A DNA stretch of 64,000 bases from Paguma larvata (lineage: Eukaryota; Chordata; Mammalia; Carnivora; Viverridae), in the NCBI GenBank assembly GCA_030068075.1, contig CM057835.1, forward strand, positions 22,159,957-22,223,956, written 5' to 3'. Within the stretch, counting starts at the first letter, position 1. Every line of letters starts with the position of its first letter. The position numbers and the translations under genes were made by a program. Positions 20,746-31,925 of this stretch are shown here, in pieces. The notes beneath the pieces are model-generated. The model made no database searches. It had not been told where the DNA came from and saw only the letters and a program-made list of their open reading frames with translations.

Positions 20746-21840
20746 GAGTTCAGTTTTCATAAGGCATGATGTTCAGGGTTTTGTTTTTTGTCTGTTTTCT
20801 CCTTGGTTACAGATGTACCATTTGCTCTAGTACCATTTGTTAGAAAGGCTATCACTCCTCCATTGAATTGCTTTTTCAACTTGGTCAAAAATCAGTTGGG
20901 CATTTGTCTGAGTTCTCTTTTCGATTTCATTGGTTTACTTGTCCATCCCTTTTTCAACTAGTCTTGATTATTAAGCTAGTATTAATGGAGTAGACTACTT
21001 CTTTCCACTTTATTCTTTTTCAAAACTGTTTCAGCCATTCCTGATCCTTACCTTCCTGTTTATATTTTAGAATATTTTGCTTCTATATCCCTCCAAAATC
21101 TTGCTGGGATTTTAAAGGGAGTTGTGTTAAACTTATAGATCAATTTGAGAACTGTAATCTTTGTGGAATTTTCTAATCTACGGATGTTGTATGTGTTGCC
21201 ATTTATTTAGCTCTTCTTCTTTCATTAGCAATTTGTAGTTTGAATATGTATGTTTTGTTCTACCTAAATTTTTTAACAATTATAAACTGATTTATGTTTT
21301 TAATTTTAGGGCCCACATGTTCATTGCTGTTATATAGAAGTAAAGTTAATTTTTATATGTTTATCTTGTATCTTACCTTACTGAACTCACTGACTGGTTC
21401 TAGAAGTTGTTTCTGTTCTTTTTGTGGGATTTTCTACACAGAATATGTCACCTGCCATTAAGGATAGTTTTATTTATCTTTAATATTTTTATACTTTGTA
21501 TTTTCCTTTCTTGCCTTATTGTAATGGCTGGAGCTTCCCATGTAATTTGATAGAGTAACAAGAGCAGACAACCTTGCTTTATTTCTGATTTCAAGGGGAA
21601 AACCTTCAGTTTTTCGCTCTTAGGTATAATATCAGCTTTAGGGGGATTTATAGTTGTTCTCTATCAGGTTTGAGTAAGTTCCCCTCTATTCCTAGTTTAA
21701 TGAGAGTTTGCAATCATGAATGGATGCTGAATTCTGTGAAATACTTCTTCTGTAGCAGTTGCTATGATCATGTGTTGACCTTAGGGTTGACATGTATGAA
21801 CTTATTTTTCATTGGTTGAAATTTTCCTGATTCTTTTTTA
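20746..21840 (-). mobile_element. L1 ORF2 middle, antisense
   Basis: Continuation of the L1 from 19385: 'ctagtaccatttgttagaaa', 'catttgtctgagttctct', 'gcttctatatccctccaaaa', 'ttgctgggattttaaaggga', 'actgaactcactgactgg', 'cacctgccattaaggatag' and 'ctctattcctagtttaatg'. These correspond to the RT and connecting regions reading on the minus strand. Many lesions. Confidence 0.85.
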
Positions 21841-22640
21841 TAATGATTTCTCATTGACACCTCGACTTTGGGAGTATTTTGTTTTGAGACTCTGGTTCTT
21901 ACTGAAACCTTCTGTTTTAACTAGCTTACTGACATCACTTCAGAAGGGAAAGGGGAGTGTTTCTATACTAATGTCAGAAACGGGCAGAAATCCAGGATTC
22001 CCACTGGGTGTCTATTGATAACCAAGATAAGGGTAGGAGAAGTCCCTCGTACTGTTGGGTGGGAACTGGTGTTCTGGGTTCCCATCAGGAGTCTCTCTCG
22101 TTAGAAGTGGGAGGTTTCCCTAGGTACCGTTGTATGAAAAGGAGTGGAAGGTCAAGATCATCACATGGTTTCCACTAATACTGCAAGAGGGTGGGAGTTG
22201 TTATCACTCAGATAATTGGCCCAGCTCCCTGATCAGCCCTCTCTGACACCACTCTGGCAAGCGAGGTAGTGTGTCTCATTACAGCCTGGTGAGAGTGGCA
22301 GTATAGGTTTCCTACTTAGATTTTACTGCTACATTTGGGGTGGGAGCCATAGGTTTCGTGTGATATTTGGCTGTACTACTACCATAGTTATTGTCTAATT
22401 TTTTTTTCATTTTCTAATCTACCCCTTTTCCTGGTCCTTTGACTATTGAAAACAGGCTTTGTTTGTTTTTTTTTTCCCTCTCCACCACTTGTATTTCCAA
22501 GTTGCTATCTTCATCAGCTTCAAGTCTGAGATATAGGAGATAAAAAGAAAACCCAAGGAGCTCTCCACCATGCATTCCTTGACTCCTAAAATCCCTCAAC
22601 ACCACAAGCCACACAGCACCACATGGGAGTTGCACTTGGG
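21841..22640 (-). mobile_element. Possible 5' region of an antisense L1
   Basis: Follows antisense L1 ORF2 directly. It has the GC-richer, 'ctgacaccactctggcaagc' / 'tctcattacagcctggtgag' character seen in 5' parts of old L1 elements. It could be the 5' end of the L1 above after an internal deletion. The assignment is by resemblance and position only. Confidence 0.4.
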
Positions 22641-23385
22641 CACAGAGTGAACCAGTTGAGGCTGTGGGAGGCAGGTTTTGTAGTCATCAGAGACAGGTGA
22701 TCCCTGGTTCCCCCCTGGGAGGATGTGACTGGCTTGCCTGAATAATTTTGCAGGCTGGCAGAGAAGCGAAATCCATTAGGTTCAGGGCCAGGTGGAAAGC
22801 AGCTGGTCTGGCTAATAGAGAGTAAGTCGCGTGGGGAGCCTTTCCTGCTGGGTGGAGACCATAGCTGGTGAGAGCAGGGGAACTCACGGTTAATCTTTCC
22901 AGGCCCTCCTGTTTGAAATGTTAAGGCGGTTAATATTGCATCTTCATTTCAGGCCTTATATCACAATAATGTCCAGGGGTTTTATTTATATTCCACGTGA
23001 AGTTAGGAAAAACATCTACTCCATCCTCCAGGAAGTAGAAATGGTCTTTATAACTTAACCATACATTTGATGAAGATGTTTTATCCTCTGCACAAATATA
23101 CGCCACAAAGCATCTTGATATAGCCCTATTGCTCCCTCTAATCCAATAGTATTATTATTCTTATTTGCCACCTGTTTATGGTATAATTCACTCTTTTGGG
23201 CCATTGCTAAGTCACCACCTACTTACCTCTCTAATAGTATTCCATTTCTCCCCCAAAACACCGGCAACTTTATCATTACAGAGAACCAGAGACCCTCCTT
23301 TGGCAGTCTTCCCATTGCAGAACTATAAGTACTTAGGGACATAAGAAGCTGATTTAAGATCTTTTTTTTTCTTTTTTGTAGGTTA
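22641..23385. other. No recognised feature
   Basis: Mixed-composition unique sequence. A 66-codon antisense frame at 22687-22887 shows no family resemblance. Confidence 0.4.
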
Positions 23386-23488
23386 AGAGGGAATATTTTT
23401 ATTTATTTACTTTTTAATATAATTTATTGTCAAGTTAGCTAACATACGAGTGTATACAGTGTGCTCTTGGCTTCGGGAGTAGATCAAT
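23362..23488 (-). mobile_element. Carnivore L1 3' end, antisense, severely truncated
   Basis: A T-run is followed by 'ttttaatataatttattgtc', 'aagttagctaacatacgagt', 'gtatacagtgtgctcttggc' and 'ttcgggagtagat'. As I recall it, this is the 3' terminus of the L1 family active in cats. Only about 100 bp beyond the tail were inserted. Confidence 0.75.
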
Positions 23489-24235
23489 TTGAAATGAAGT
23501 AAAGCAACTTTCGAATTTCAATGGTAAAATATTATTCCATTTCCAATCAGCCAATAGGAAAATCTACCTACAACTCTACAGAAGCCCTCATTTTTACATA
23601 AAATGAGGTCTCATTAATAATGGAACACTGGATTGAATCTGCTAGAAGATATGGATTTTCCCATTTATCTATTTATTTACTTGGTAAGATGGATGCTAAT
23701 AGGGGAACAACTGACTTCAACATGCAAAGTAGCATATTCTTCCTTCTAGTGGATGATGATGACCTAAAAACCTCAAAGAATAAAGAGGTGAAGCCTAAAC
23801 TACATTAACGAGAACATTATTATTCCTGGAACTTATAAAACCTGGATCTACAAACAATAAGGAGCCAAATTCAATACTTATAATTTCATAAATGTTATTT
23901 CCTTAGGGGGAAAACTGGGAGAAATTGGGGCAAAAAAGGAAGTGAGGGAAAGAGAGAAAGCAAAGAGGAAATATTTGTCATAGGACTTATCTAGTCTACA
24001 GACTTAAATGTAACTGAGTCCTCAGAACCAAGCACTATGCCCAGCAGGAAGTATGTGCTCAGACATAGGTTTCTGACTATTGCCAAGTTGAAAAAAGAAA
24101 AGAAAATGGTTGGGGGGGGGGAAGCTGGCTCCTTTCCTTTTATCTGAATTCTTTCTTCTGAGGTCTAATGAAATTTAAGGAGGGAAAATAAAAATATATG
24201 TAATATATAATATATATAAAAGCTCAAAGCTTTCC
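23489..24235. other. No recognised feature
   Basis: Unique-looking sequence. The 62-codon frame at 23620-23808 has no recognised domain. A G-run of 9 occurs near 24113. Confidence 0.4.
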
Positions 24236-24238
24236 TTA

Positions 24239-24282
24239 CATGTGTGTGTTTGTGTGTGTTGTGTGTGTGTGTACACACACAC

Positions 24283-24312
<30 letters not shown>
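24239..24312 (+). repeat. Compound microsatellite (TG)n(CA)n(GA)n
   Basis: TG units with interruptions, then a short self-complementary tgtgtacacaca junction, then about 13 GA units. The GT-to-AC switch can form a hairpin. Likely length-variable. Confidence 0.95.
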
Positions 24313-24313
<1 letters not shown>

Positions 24314-24879
24314 ACGAACACCTTATCCTTTGACAAAATACATAATGTGTAGCCTTACATAAATAACACGCTGAACATAGGTATCCTCCACTATCCGAAA
24401 TCAGCGAATATCAGTGAAAACCTTTCTAAGCCAAAATGGCATGAATCAAAGAAGGAATGACTATTAATTTACATGGAAAATTTTTCTAGTGTTCCCAGAC
24501 TCAAAAGATAACGTCTTTTAAGCTTTTCTAATACCTTAAGACATATCTCGCTAAGGGGTGCACAAAATAAATTGAGATCAAGTAGAGACACTCACAGACA
24601 CAGTTCACAGCTATGGTGCCTTGACGCTGAGTGTAGTTCCCAGGGAAGGAACTTGGTGGTGCCACTCTGTCTGCTCAGGGTGCACCCCACTTCTATGACT
24701 AGCTGCATCCTCTTAGAATATTTCAGGATTAGCAAAAACAGGTGGTAACAGAGGTCCTTTTGTAAAAGCAAAATGCTGTGACACAATCTTTGGAAAGGCA
24801 AGAGATACCTGTAGTGGCTTTCTACTTTCAAGCACATTTTTAGCCATTCTTACTGGATATCACTTTTACTATAACCTAT
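24313..24879. other. No recognised feature
   Basis: Unique-looking sequence. An 81-codon antisense frame shows no domain. Confidence 0.4.
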
Positions 24880-25400
24880 TGATACAGGGTGGGTGAGGCC
24901 CCCAGAGGGAGAGCGTCAGGCCCTTTGCCAGGAAGGTTCTTGGCTCTGCTTGAGAAAGACTTTAAGAGCAAGCCATTTAGAGAAAGAGATATAGATTTAT
25001 TAAGTATAGAAGCAGATAAAGGAGCTACTTCACAAAGTCAAGGTCTCTCTTCCCAGATAGGGAAGGGGACTTCCCCTTTGTCTTTAACAAACGCTTTTGT
25101 AAGTTTTTTTAAATTAGCTCACCAGATAGGAAGGGGCCTCCCCTTTAACTTTGGATTTATCATTTACTTTGGGGGCCTGGATTTTCCACTATCTTAGGCT
25201 TGTGAAATTACACACAGGGAGCAATTTTAAGAATATTTGGCATGAGGGAGTGGGGTCTTGTCCTCTTCCAGGTGTCACATCTTGTGTGACCTACTGACCT
25301 TTGGGTTAAGGATCAGCCTAAAATCAAAATGGCTTTACGTTGGTCAACGTGTCTCCTCCATTTCCCCTTCCATCCTGCCTCACTCAGACAACTAAAAATG
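24880..25400 (-). mobile_element. Probable retroviral solo LTR, antisense
   Basis: On the minus strand it reads TG-rich start, 'gctgatccttaacccaaagg', two similar U3 blocks, then AATAAA (plus-strand tttatt at 24996-25001), and an end near 'caccctgtatca'. This layout fits a gammaretrovirus-like LTR. No internal retroviral genes flank it. Exact ends and target duplication are unresolved. A 102-codon plus-strand frame across it is not a recognised protein. Confidence 0.55.
25053..25147 (-). repeat. Direct repeat within the LTR
   Basis: Two blocks of about 26 bp, 'cccagatagggaaggggac' at 25053 and 'accagataggaaggggcctc' at 25121, both ending in 'cccctttg' or 'cccctttaac'. They are about 70 bp apart. 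Consistent with duplicated U3 enhancer-like sequence; function inferred. Confidence 0.7.
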
Positions 25401-26835
25401 GCAGGTATAAGCCAGCCTTAATTTACAACGAAGAAACAAGCGTGAGGAAGTTAAATAAAATGTCAAGAGCAGTACAAATGACTGAAGATACACAGAACTC
25501 TAGCCTTCTGACCCCCTGAGTTTTCTCTTCCTTCTTTAAGTGAGAGAAGAGACAGAGGGCTCCTGAAAAGGTCAGAAAGATTTTGAGAGGCATACCAAAA
25601 TACATACATCCATGTACTATAGACTGTAAACCTTGTAAACCTAATAAATAACTTGCCCAGATATGTTCGACTATTCTCAGAGGCATGTGAAATCTTGAAT
25701 AATTTTTTTTTTAATGTCAAAGATGGTCTTTAAACTTAAAGAAGGGAACTGTTGCTGGAAATTAAGATTTCGTTTAAACCAAGAGTCCCATGAATTAGTT
25801 ACAGACACAAGAACAGAATTCTGAGGTCTGCGAAGGGGGGCACTCTACTCTGCTCAGTGACAACCTAAGAATTGTACCACGTGAAAAGAAAAGGGATGGA
25901 CGGGAAAAGGAGTCCACAGGGATTCCCTGACCTAGGTACAGAAAGGGCACGAAAGGAGGAGTCCTTCTGCCTCGTATGTACTCAGCTTATTGAATCCTAG
26001 AGGATTTTGCTGAATTCACTTTTTCATTTACAAATCTGCTTGATAGCAAGTAGAATGAATGGCCTATGAACTATACCTAGCTGCAACAGAAAATCAGCCA
26101 TAAGACTAGCAGCAACAACAATAAGCTACATTAAGCAAAGCGCCCCCACAAAATCAAGGAAATCCAGGAACAATTATAAGATGACCCATTAATATTCCTC
26201 ACACTACCACGTTATACATTTCTCCTGAGCTTAAGACATCTTTGAATATTAACAACAATGGCTACATCTTAAATTTAGTGACATCATTTAATGTTAGGTA
26301 GGGATATCAGCAGCAGATTCAAGCTACCCTGTCTCAAGCTAATTATAATAAAGGAAAACAGAAAGGGGGCTCCTGGCTGGGCTTTGTGTTCACAGTAATT
26401 AGTTTTAACTGACTGGAAGCCAATTTTAAATAATTTTATAGCTTGTACTAGATCTCTGTCATTTACCATGTGTGCCTTTCCTATTTTTATGGAAACCAGG
26501 ACCTCATTCTGGAGGCTCCTGCCTGTCAGGGTTGCAGGTGAAGGCCAGCTGGGGCCAGAGGCACTTTGTGTGAATATTAGCATCTGAAGAGGGTTTCAGA
26601 AGGCCTTGTGTCTTTGGGGACTTAATGCTATAGTCAGAGGCAATAGCCCTGCCTCTAAGTTTCCATAACCAGCGTGCACGAATCCTAGGAAATGAGCAGT
26701 CTGGACCTGGTGGCTGTAGTCTGAGCATTCTGAGGGCAAGAAAAATGAGAGAAGACTTAAGGGTGTCTGGTTGGGGTTTCAGGTTAAAGAGCACGGAGAG
26801 AGAAAACGAGGGCAAGGCAGAATGTCAGAGACTGT
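25401..26835. other. No recognised feature
   Basis: About 1.4 kb of unique-looking sequence, slightly GC-richer than neighbours at 26500-26830. Antisense open frames of 85-103 codons show no recognisable domain. Confidence 0.4.
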
Positions 26836-27090
26836 GTGCTCTGTCAGGGCGACTGAAGTTCATTAACAATCATTCCCAGGTCCCCACGGCTGTGTGTACA
26901 TGATTTCACGTAACACACAGGCTGCCCTTGATTAATGAGTGTAACAGCATCTCCATGATGTAAAACGCTGGTAGAAAAATCACAGGAAAACACAGTCTGC
27001 CTAAAAGATATTTCCAAAAATCGTTCCTGTGTCAGCTATAATCAAAGACTAATTAATTCCTACATTGAAGGAGAGAGGAGAGTTAATCCA
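26836..27090. other. Candidate conserved non-coding element
   Basis: A repeat-free stretch containing homeodomain-type cores ('gattaatgag', 'actaattaattcc'), 'gttcattaacaatcattccc' and 'gtcagctataatcaaag'. Such clusters are typical of developmental enhancers, but composition alone cannot show conservation. No open frame. Confidence 0.25.
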
Positions 27091-27400
27091 GTTTCCGGTA
27101 CCCTGAAAGCTGTAATCCTTACTAAGGCAAATCTTCCATGAAGAATATCAAAAATTATACACATAAAAAATCTTCAGACCCAGGAAAGACTTTTTGCAGG
27201 AAGAAAGAAGTTAGCATGTTCCTATTTCCACCCACTCACCAAAAATGAAGAGGCGTTTCTTGACCTTCATTTCTACCACCTCCCTGAAAATTCTGTCACA
27301 CCTATTTAAGGTTCTATCCAACTGAAGTCTTAGGAGAACAAACAAGTAATTAGGATATAATCAATTGAAACCAAGAAGTCTGCATTTGACAGGTTCAAAT
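27091..27400. other. No recognised feature
   Basis: Unique-looking sequence without element or coding signal. Confidence 0.4.
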
Positions 27401-27404
27401 AGTT

Positions 27405-27490
27405 ATAAAATCATTTAATTCTGTAAGGAGCTTTAGTGGTCATATAAACCATTTCTCCTATCTTGCAAAGATAAAACTGAGGGCTGCGGT
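27405..27490 (+). mobile_element. MIR/L3-like ancient fragment
   Basis: 'gtaaggagctttagtggtca', then 'taaaccatttctcctatc', then 'aaagataaaactgagggc' resembles the widespread 'gaccttagaggtcatctagtccaa...aaactgagg' motif of ancient LINE/SINE fossils. Confidence 0.45.
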
Positions 27491-27749
27491 GTGGAGGCAA
27501 TTTAAAAATGCCCCAATTTAGTGGTTACTGAGTGTCAGGTGATCCCTGACAAAAAAGGACAGAGGGTGACAGAGCATGTTTTGAATACTACTCAAGTTGA
27601 CCATTTTGCCTTATGTAGTATTTTTTTAAATATATATAAACATATATAATATAGAGAGTTTAAATAAGTACAAATTGAAGAACTCTTTGCCTCACTGAAG
27701 GGGCAGAAGTGTTGAAGCTCTCAGTGGTCACGCCCCCTGATCACATCCT

Positions 27750-28020
27750 TCTCTTACCTTGTAGGAGAAAGGGCAAGGAACTATTCTGGGTTTTGTTTTC
27801 ATTGCTCCACTTTTTATTTGTAGTTTTACTACTTCTGCGTTCAGTTTACACAAATAATTTCACACTGTATGTATTCATTCACTAACAACCTGCTCTTTTC
27901 AGTGCTTTTGAGATTCGTCATTTTCATACTAGTTTTTACCGCCGCATGAATTTTCACTGCTATATATTATTCAAATGTGTAACAATGCCACACTTTACCT
28001 ACTTTCCTACCCTGGATAAA
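27750..28020 (-). mobile_element. Old L1M fragment, antisense
   Basis: 'gtgcttttgagattcgtcat' and 'actttacctactttcctacc' fit the reversed L1M 3' region ('...gagattcatccatg...accacaatttgtttatcca...'). Strongly diverged. Confidence 0.5.
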
Positions 28021-28189
28021 TTAAACTTAGTTATGTGGGCTGAGAGCTGAGATGACCTAAGTATTGTTACTGGTTGGTCCAGAAGAGCCGCCTACAGAAA
28101 AACTGCAATCTCGTGAGTAGTGTCACCACTGTCTTCAGAAAATTCTTGCAATTCACTTTATCCAGGAAAATAGTTTGCATATTTGGAAA

Positions 28190-28377
28190 AACAACTATTT
28201 ATTTAGAGCAATTGGGGTAGGGGGAGAGAGGGGGAGAGAGAGAGACAGAGAGAATACCAAGCAGGCCCCACACTGTCAGCACAAAGCCCAATGCAGAGCT
28301 TGAACTCACGAACCCTGAGATCATGACTTGAGCCGAAACCAAGAGTTGGATACTTAATTGAGCTACCCAGGCACTCC
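28190..28377 (-). mobile_element. Older CAN-SINE, antisense
   Basis: Reads 'aactatttatttagagcaat', a long GA-rich stretch, 'actgtcagcacaaagcccaa', 'gagatcatgacttgagccg' and 'gagctacccaggcactcc'. Several diagnostic positions are changed, so it is older than the SINEs at 6.8-8.0 kb. Confidence 0.88.
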
Positions 28378-28409
28378 TAGAAAAACTCTCTTACAAGGAC
28401 AAAAATGTA

Positions 28410-28690
28410 TCCACCTGAATACACAGTGAGCTTTTATAAGCAATCACATTAAAAAACATATTCAATTAACCCAAACGAAGGCAGAAAAAGAGGGGGAAGG
28501 AATCCAAGAACAGAGAGAAAACAACTAGCAAGATGGATTTAAATCCAACCATATCAATAATGACATTAAATGTAAATTGTCTAAACATTGCATGTAAAAG
28601 ACAGATTGTCAAACAGGATAAAAAGAACTGCTTCTCATACACAAAATACGAGCTCTCAAGGTGAAGAATGGGCAGGTTAACAGTAATAGG
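28410..28690 (+). mobile_element. L1M ORF2 N-terminal fragment
   Basis: 'aatgacattaaatgtaaatt', 'gtctaaacattgcatgtaaa' and 'agacagattgtcaaacagga' match the segment just after the endonuclease domain in L1M ORF2. Short and non-coding. Confidence 0.6.
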
Positions 28691-28769
28691 TTGAGGAAGA
28701 AAAGCATGAAAACAACCAAAAGAGCACTGGCTAAACCGACATGAGACAAAATTCCCTGGTTCCTTTCTG

Positions 28770-29545
28770 GTGCAGGGGCTGAGCTGAGGAAGCCACTGAG
28801 GAATGAGGGATGACAGGAACTGCACCTCAGGGGCAGGAGGAGGGGACGGAGGAGACACAGCCCCTCAGTCTCCAGGATCCAGAATAGGAGAGAAATCCAG
28901 GATGCTCTCAAAGGCATCGAGTGCATCTGCCTCCCTCTGCAGTGCTGCCATGACCCGGCTGTCACCCACATTGCTTTCTGCAGGAGCGGGACACAATCCT
29001 AGAGCACGTTTTGCACCACAGGTGAGAGATGGCCAGGAGAGGAGGGCCTAGGAGAAGCAGCGGGGTGCCAGGCGTGAGGAGCAGGCATGGGGCTTTGTGG
29101 AGATGGAGGTGACCCTGGTGCACCAGACCCTCAACGCCCTCCTGCTCAAGGCTGCCTCGAGGGGTGGCCCAGATGATGCTAAACTCACAGGCAAGGATAG
29201 AGACAAAGCACTGCCTGGCTTCCGGATCCCATCACCAACCCCGTAGGCCAAGGCCATTCAGTAGGAAATCCAGTCATTCACTGTGACCTGCCCCCGTGTT
29301 GGGGAAGGTGCTTCACACCACGTGACCCACTTATGGACTGTACCATGCTGCAGCCATCTGGGGTGCCCTGGACCCCGGGAGGGGTGGAGAAGCTGCTGTG
29401 CAAGGACACTGCAGACACGGTGACCTCGGAGCAGCTCAGGACCCAGACATCACTGTGTTGCTGAAGGCCGGCTCAGGGGAGGACTGAGTGCAGGGGGAAC
29501 CAAATAAATGAGGCTTGGAAAGGGGAAAAAATAAAACAACAGAAC
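28770..29545 (+). pseudogene. GC-rich processed-pseudogene-like block, parent unknown
   Basis: A GC-rich island in AT-rich surroundings, with AATAAA at 29503-29508 followed within about 25 bases by an A-rich run (29525-29538). This is the layout of a retrocopied mRNA 3' end. Open stretches exist in different frames: an 82-codon frame at 28803-29051, a separate stretch around 29100-29200 (VEMEVTLVHQTLNALLLK), and another ending in TVLLKAGSGED at about 29485. The shift of frames suggests a decayed coding sequence. I could not identify a parent gene. It could also be an unrelated GC-rich repeat. Clear target duplications were not found; a weak candidate is aaaacaac at about 28708 and 29533. Confidence 0.4.
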
Positions 29546-29760
29546 CGGACTGCCTGAGTACAAATCCTGGCTCACTGTTACCTAGCTTGAGTAAATTATC
29601 TTGAACCTCTTTCTGCCTCACTTTCTCCATCTTCATAGTGGGGATATTAATGGTCTTTTTCTCAAATGGCCGAAAAGAAAGTTAAATGAGTAAGCATGTG
29701 ATGTGATTAGGACAGTTCATGCCCATATAAATATTCAATAAATATAATTTATTTGTATTG
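29545..29760 (+). mobile_element. MIR SINE
   Basis: 'cggactgcctgagtacaaat' and 'cctggctcactgttaccta', then 'gcctcactttctccatcttc', 'gtggggatattaatgg', and the tail 'aaatattcaataaatataa'. A good match to MIR order. Confidence 0.8.
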
Positions 29761-30006
29761 GTTGTAGATGTGCTAGTGGATACCTTTGAATTACCTTAGA
29801 CTATAATAGGAATGCATTGCCTATTTTGCTGCCGGTAGGACACAATGTTGGTTTACCACAGAAACATATATCAGTTAATACCTCCAGCTATAAGAATTCC
29901 AAACACAGTGGTTTAAGCTAACAGCCTATTGGCTTCTCCCTGCAACCTGGATGAGAATTTGTTATCTTGGTAAACTGATGCTTGTGCCTTTATATTAGTC
30001 CCTGAC
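29761..30006. other. Unrecognised; resembles an ancient repeat in part
   Basis: 'aagaattccaaacacagtgg' followed by 'tttaagctaacagcc' is reminiscent of a mammal-wide repeat ('...aatctcagtggcttaaac...'), also suspected near 16.05 kb. No firm assignment. Confidence 0.3.
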
Positions 30007-30606
30007 ATGATTCATGGTCCATTGTGGCTCAACTGTTTGCCCTCTCAGCAAGTTAGTTCTCTGGGTAACAATTCAAGGAGAAAAACTGATTCTCGATTTG
30101 AAATGCAAAACCTTAACCCCAGAGATGAATTTCTGAGCCACTTTCTTCTCAAGTCTCTTCATTTTATAACTGACAAGAAAATGGACAAGTGTGAAGCACC
30201 CTATGCTGTTGTGAAACAGAGATGGGGGAGGGGGAGAAAGCATGGAAATAGTTGGGTCAGTCCTCCCTTACCTGGTTCTATGCATGCTTCGGATTTTCAG
30301 AGAGGAGATGAAATCTGGTTTAATTTGAGCCGCCTTGATGAATGGCTTACAAGCGAACTGCAAACTGATCGAAGATTTCTCATAGTGATTTCACCGTGTT
30401 ACTCAAATCTCCAATGTTTCACATGCTCAGCCCTTACCCTCTCAAGTGATCCAACAACGATCGTCCAAATGAAAGAACAGAAATACCTGTTTTCTAAAGT
30501 GGAAGTGGTTACCACCACATACTTGACACACAATCACAGTGCCTCACGATGGCACAGATCTGGATTAATCTTGTTCCTAGAGGGTAATGACCGGTCTTCC
30601 GGCTGA
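30007..30606 (+). other. 199-codon open frame, no recognised homology
   Basis: The longest ATG-initiated frame in the window. The predicted protein has no transmembrane segment, signal peptide or domain I recognise. It contains a polar N-terminal half and a segment RGDEIWFNLSRLDEWL that is vaguely protein-like. No Kozak-type context, splice layout, promoter or polyA signal marks it as a gene. Length by chance alone is unusual but possible in 64 kb. I do not call it a CDS. Confidence 0.2.
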
Positions 30607-31410
30607 GGCTGGAGAAGGACTACACTGGTGGGGGGTGCTAGGGGAGCTTCAGGAAATCTGGCATATCAAGTTATCTGAGCAAACAAGCTTGCTTAACTGG
30701 AAAAACAACTCTCTTATAGGACAGTAGTTTACTCAAAAAGACTGGTCTTCAGGCCCTTGCCTTATTACATCCTGTAGTTAAATTACTAGGTATCCAACAC
30801 TGCCCAATTCCAACCACTTTCTTGCTGTGAAAGACCCACCTAAAGCAGTAAGTTCAGACATCAAAGCCCCACAAATACCCTTTCCTAACCTCATACCTTT
30901 GCAGTACCACCAAGACTTTACAAAGTTGATGTTCTCCACTGTAGCTTTAATACATTCAGATTTGTTCAAGTTTTCCTAGTGGAATGAAATGAAATGGCCA
31001 CTTTTCTTTTGGATTGTTTATTTTATCTTTTGATACCTTATATATTCTGGAAAGTGAGAAGTGTTTCAAAAATATTCTAATTTGTGGCAGGTCTTTTAGA
31101 ATGACTTCTTTTGATAAAGTTTCTCATTGGAAATGGAGTTGATACTTGTAGTGTTTCTGCAAGTATTAAATAAGAAAACAACTATAAATTACTAGCACAG
31201 TAGTACTCTTGGGCTGGCCCAGCAGGACGCCAGATCCTTGATCCTCAGAATCCTTCTGGTCCTTCAGATCCATAAACGTGTTCCTGTGTCCAGTCCCAGC
31301 AGCTTAATAAGGATTCCATCACTAGCTCCGTGGTTCAGAAAATTTAGCCATCCACTTTAATGTTTCATGATCTCTTAATGAGCCCTATGTTCATCCTCCA
31401 CCTAGCACAG
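30607..31410. other. No recognised feature
   Basis: Unique-looking sequence with no open frame of note. Confidence 0.4.
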
Positions 31411-31414
31411 TCCC

Positions 31415-31525
31415 TCTAAAATGAGTCTCCTTGTCTGTAAAATATGGATTATATCTCTTCGGCCTCTTTCATTGAGATTGTTATGAGGGGTCAAGCGAAA
31501 CCATTAAAGAGTTATCATAATCGTG
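31415..31525 (+). mobile_element. MIR core fragment
   Basis: 'gtctccttgtctgtaaaata', 'tggattatatctcttcgg' and 'gagattgttatgaggggtc' match the MIR segment 'ctcatctgtaaaatggggat...gttgtgagg'. Confidence 0.5.
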
Positions 31526-31724
31526 TTTACATTTTAACCAGGCCTCCAGGAGGTGATGGTATGCCCTACTCAACAAGGGTAGATATTTCTCATGTAAATA
31601 TTTTTGAAACAAGTCGGGATCTGCACAAATGACTGAATATATATGGGTATATCAAGCAGTCTGAGAACTCACTACGGAGAGTTATGTGTATGAAAGATAG
31701 TGCTTTTCATTGTCCCTTAAATAA

Positions 31725-31915
31725 GGAGTCTTGTACTTGGAAGGGACCCCAAGAGACCATCTCACCATCCTCATCCTTCCCCCCTACCATTACACACACA
31801 CGTGTGCAGGAATCTCTTCTACAGCATTTCTGATTCGTTCCAATGATTTTCTGGCAGATTCTTGATGCGTCCAGCATCACAAAGGTCACTATGATAAAGG
31901 CAACCCAGTCAACTA
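31725..31915 (+). mobile_element. L3/CR1-like ancient LINE fragment
   Basis: 'tgtacttggaagggacccca', 'agagaccatctcaccatcc' and, further on, 'ctctacagcatttctgattc'-like sequence resembles the 'ggaagggaccttagaggtcatctagtccaacc...' consensus of old CR1-type elements. Confidence 0.4.
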
Positions 31916-31925
31916 TCATATTGCT

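Noticed and set aside
24889..25197. 102-codon plus-strand frame as a small protein gene
   Set aside because: Lies across an LTR-like element with repeated U3 blocks, and no domain is visible.
28803..29051. 82-codon Ser/Ala-rich frame as an intact gene
   Set aside because: Other protein-like stretches of the same block lie in different frames, so it fits a decayed retrocopy better than a gene.
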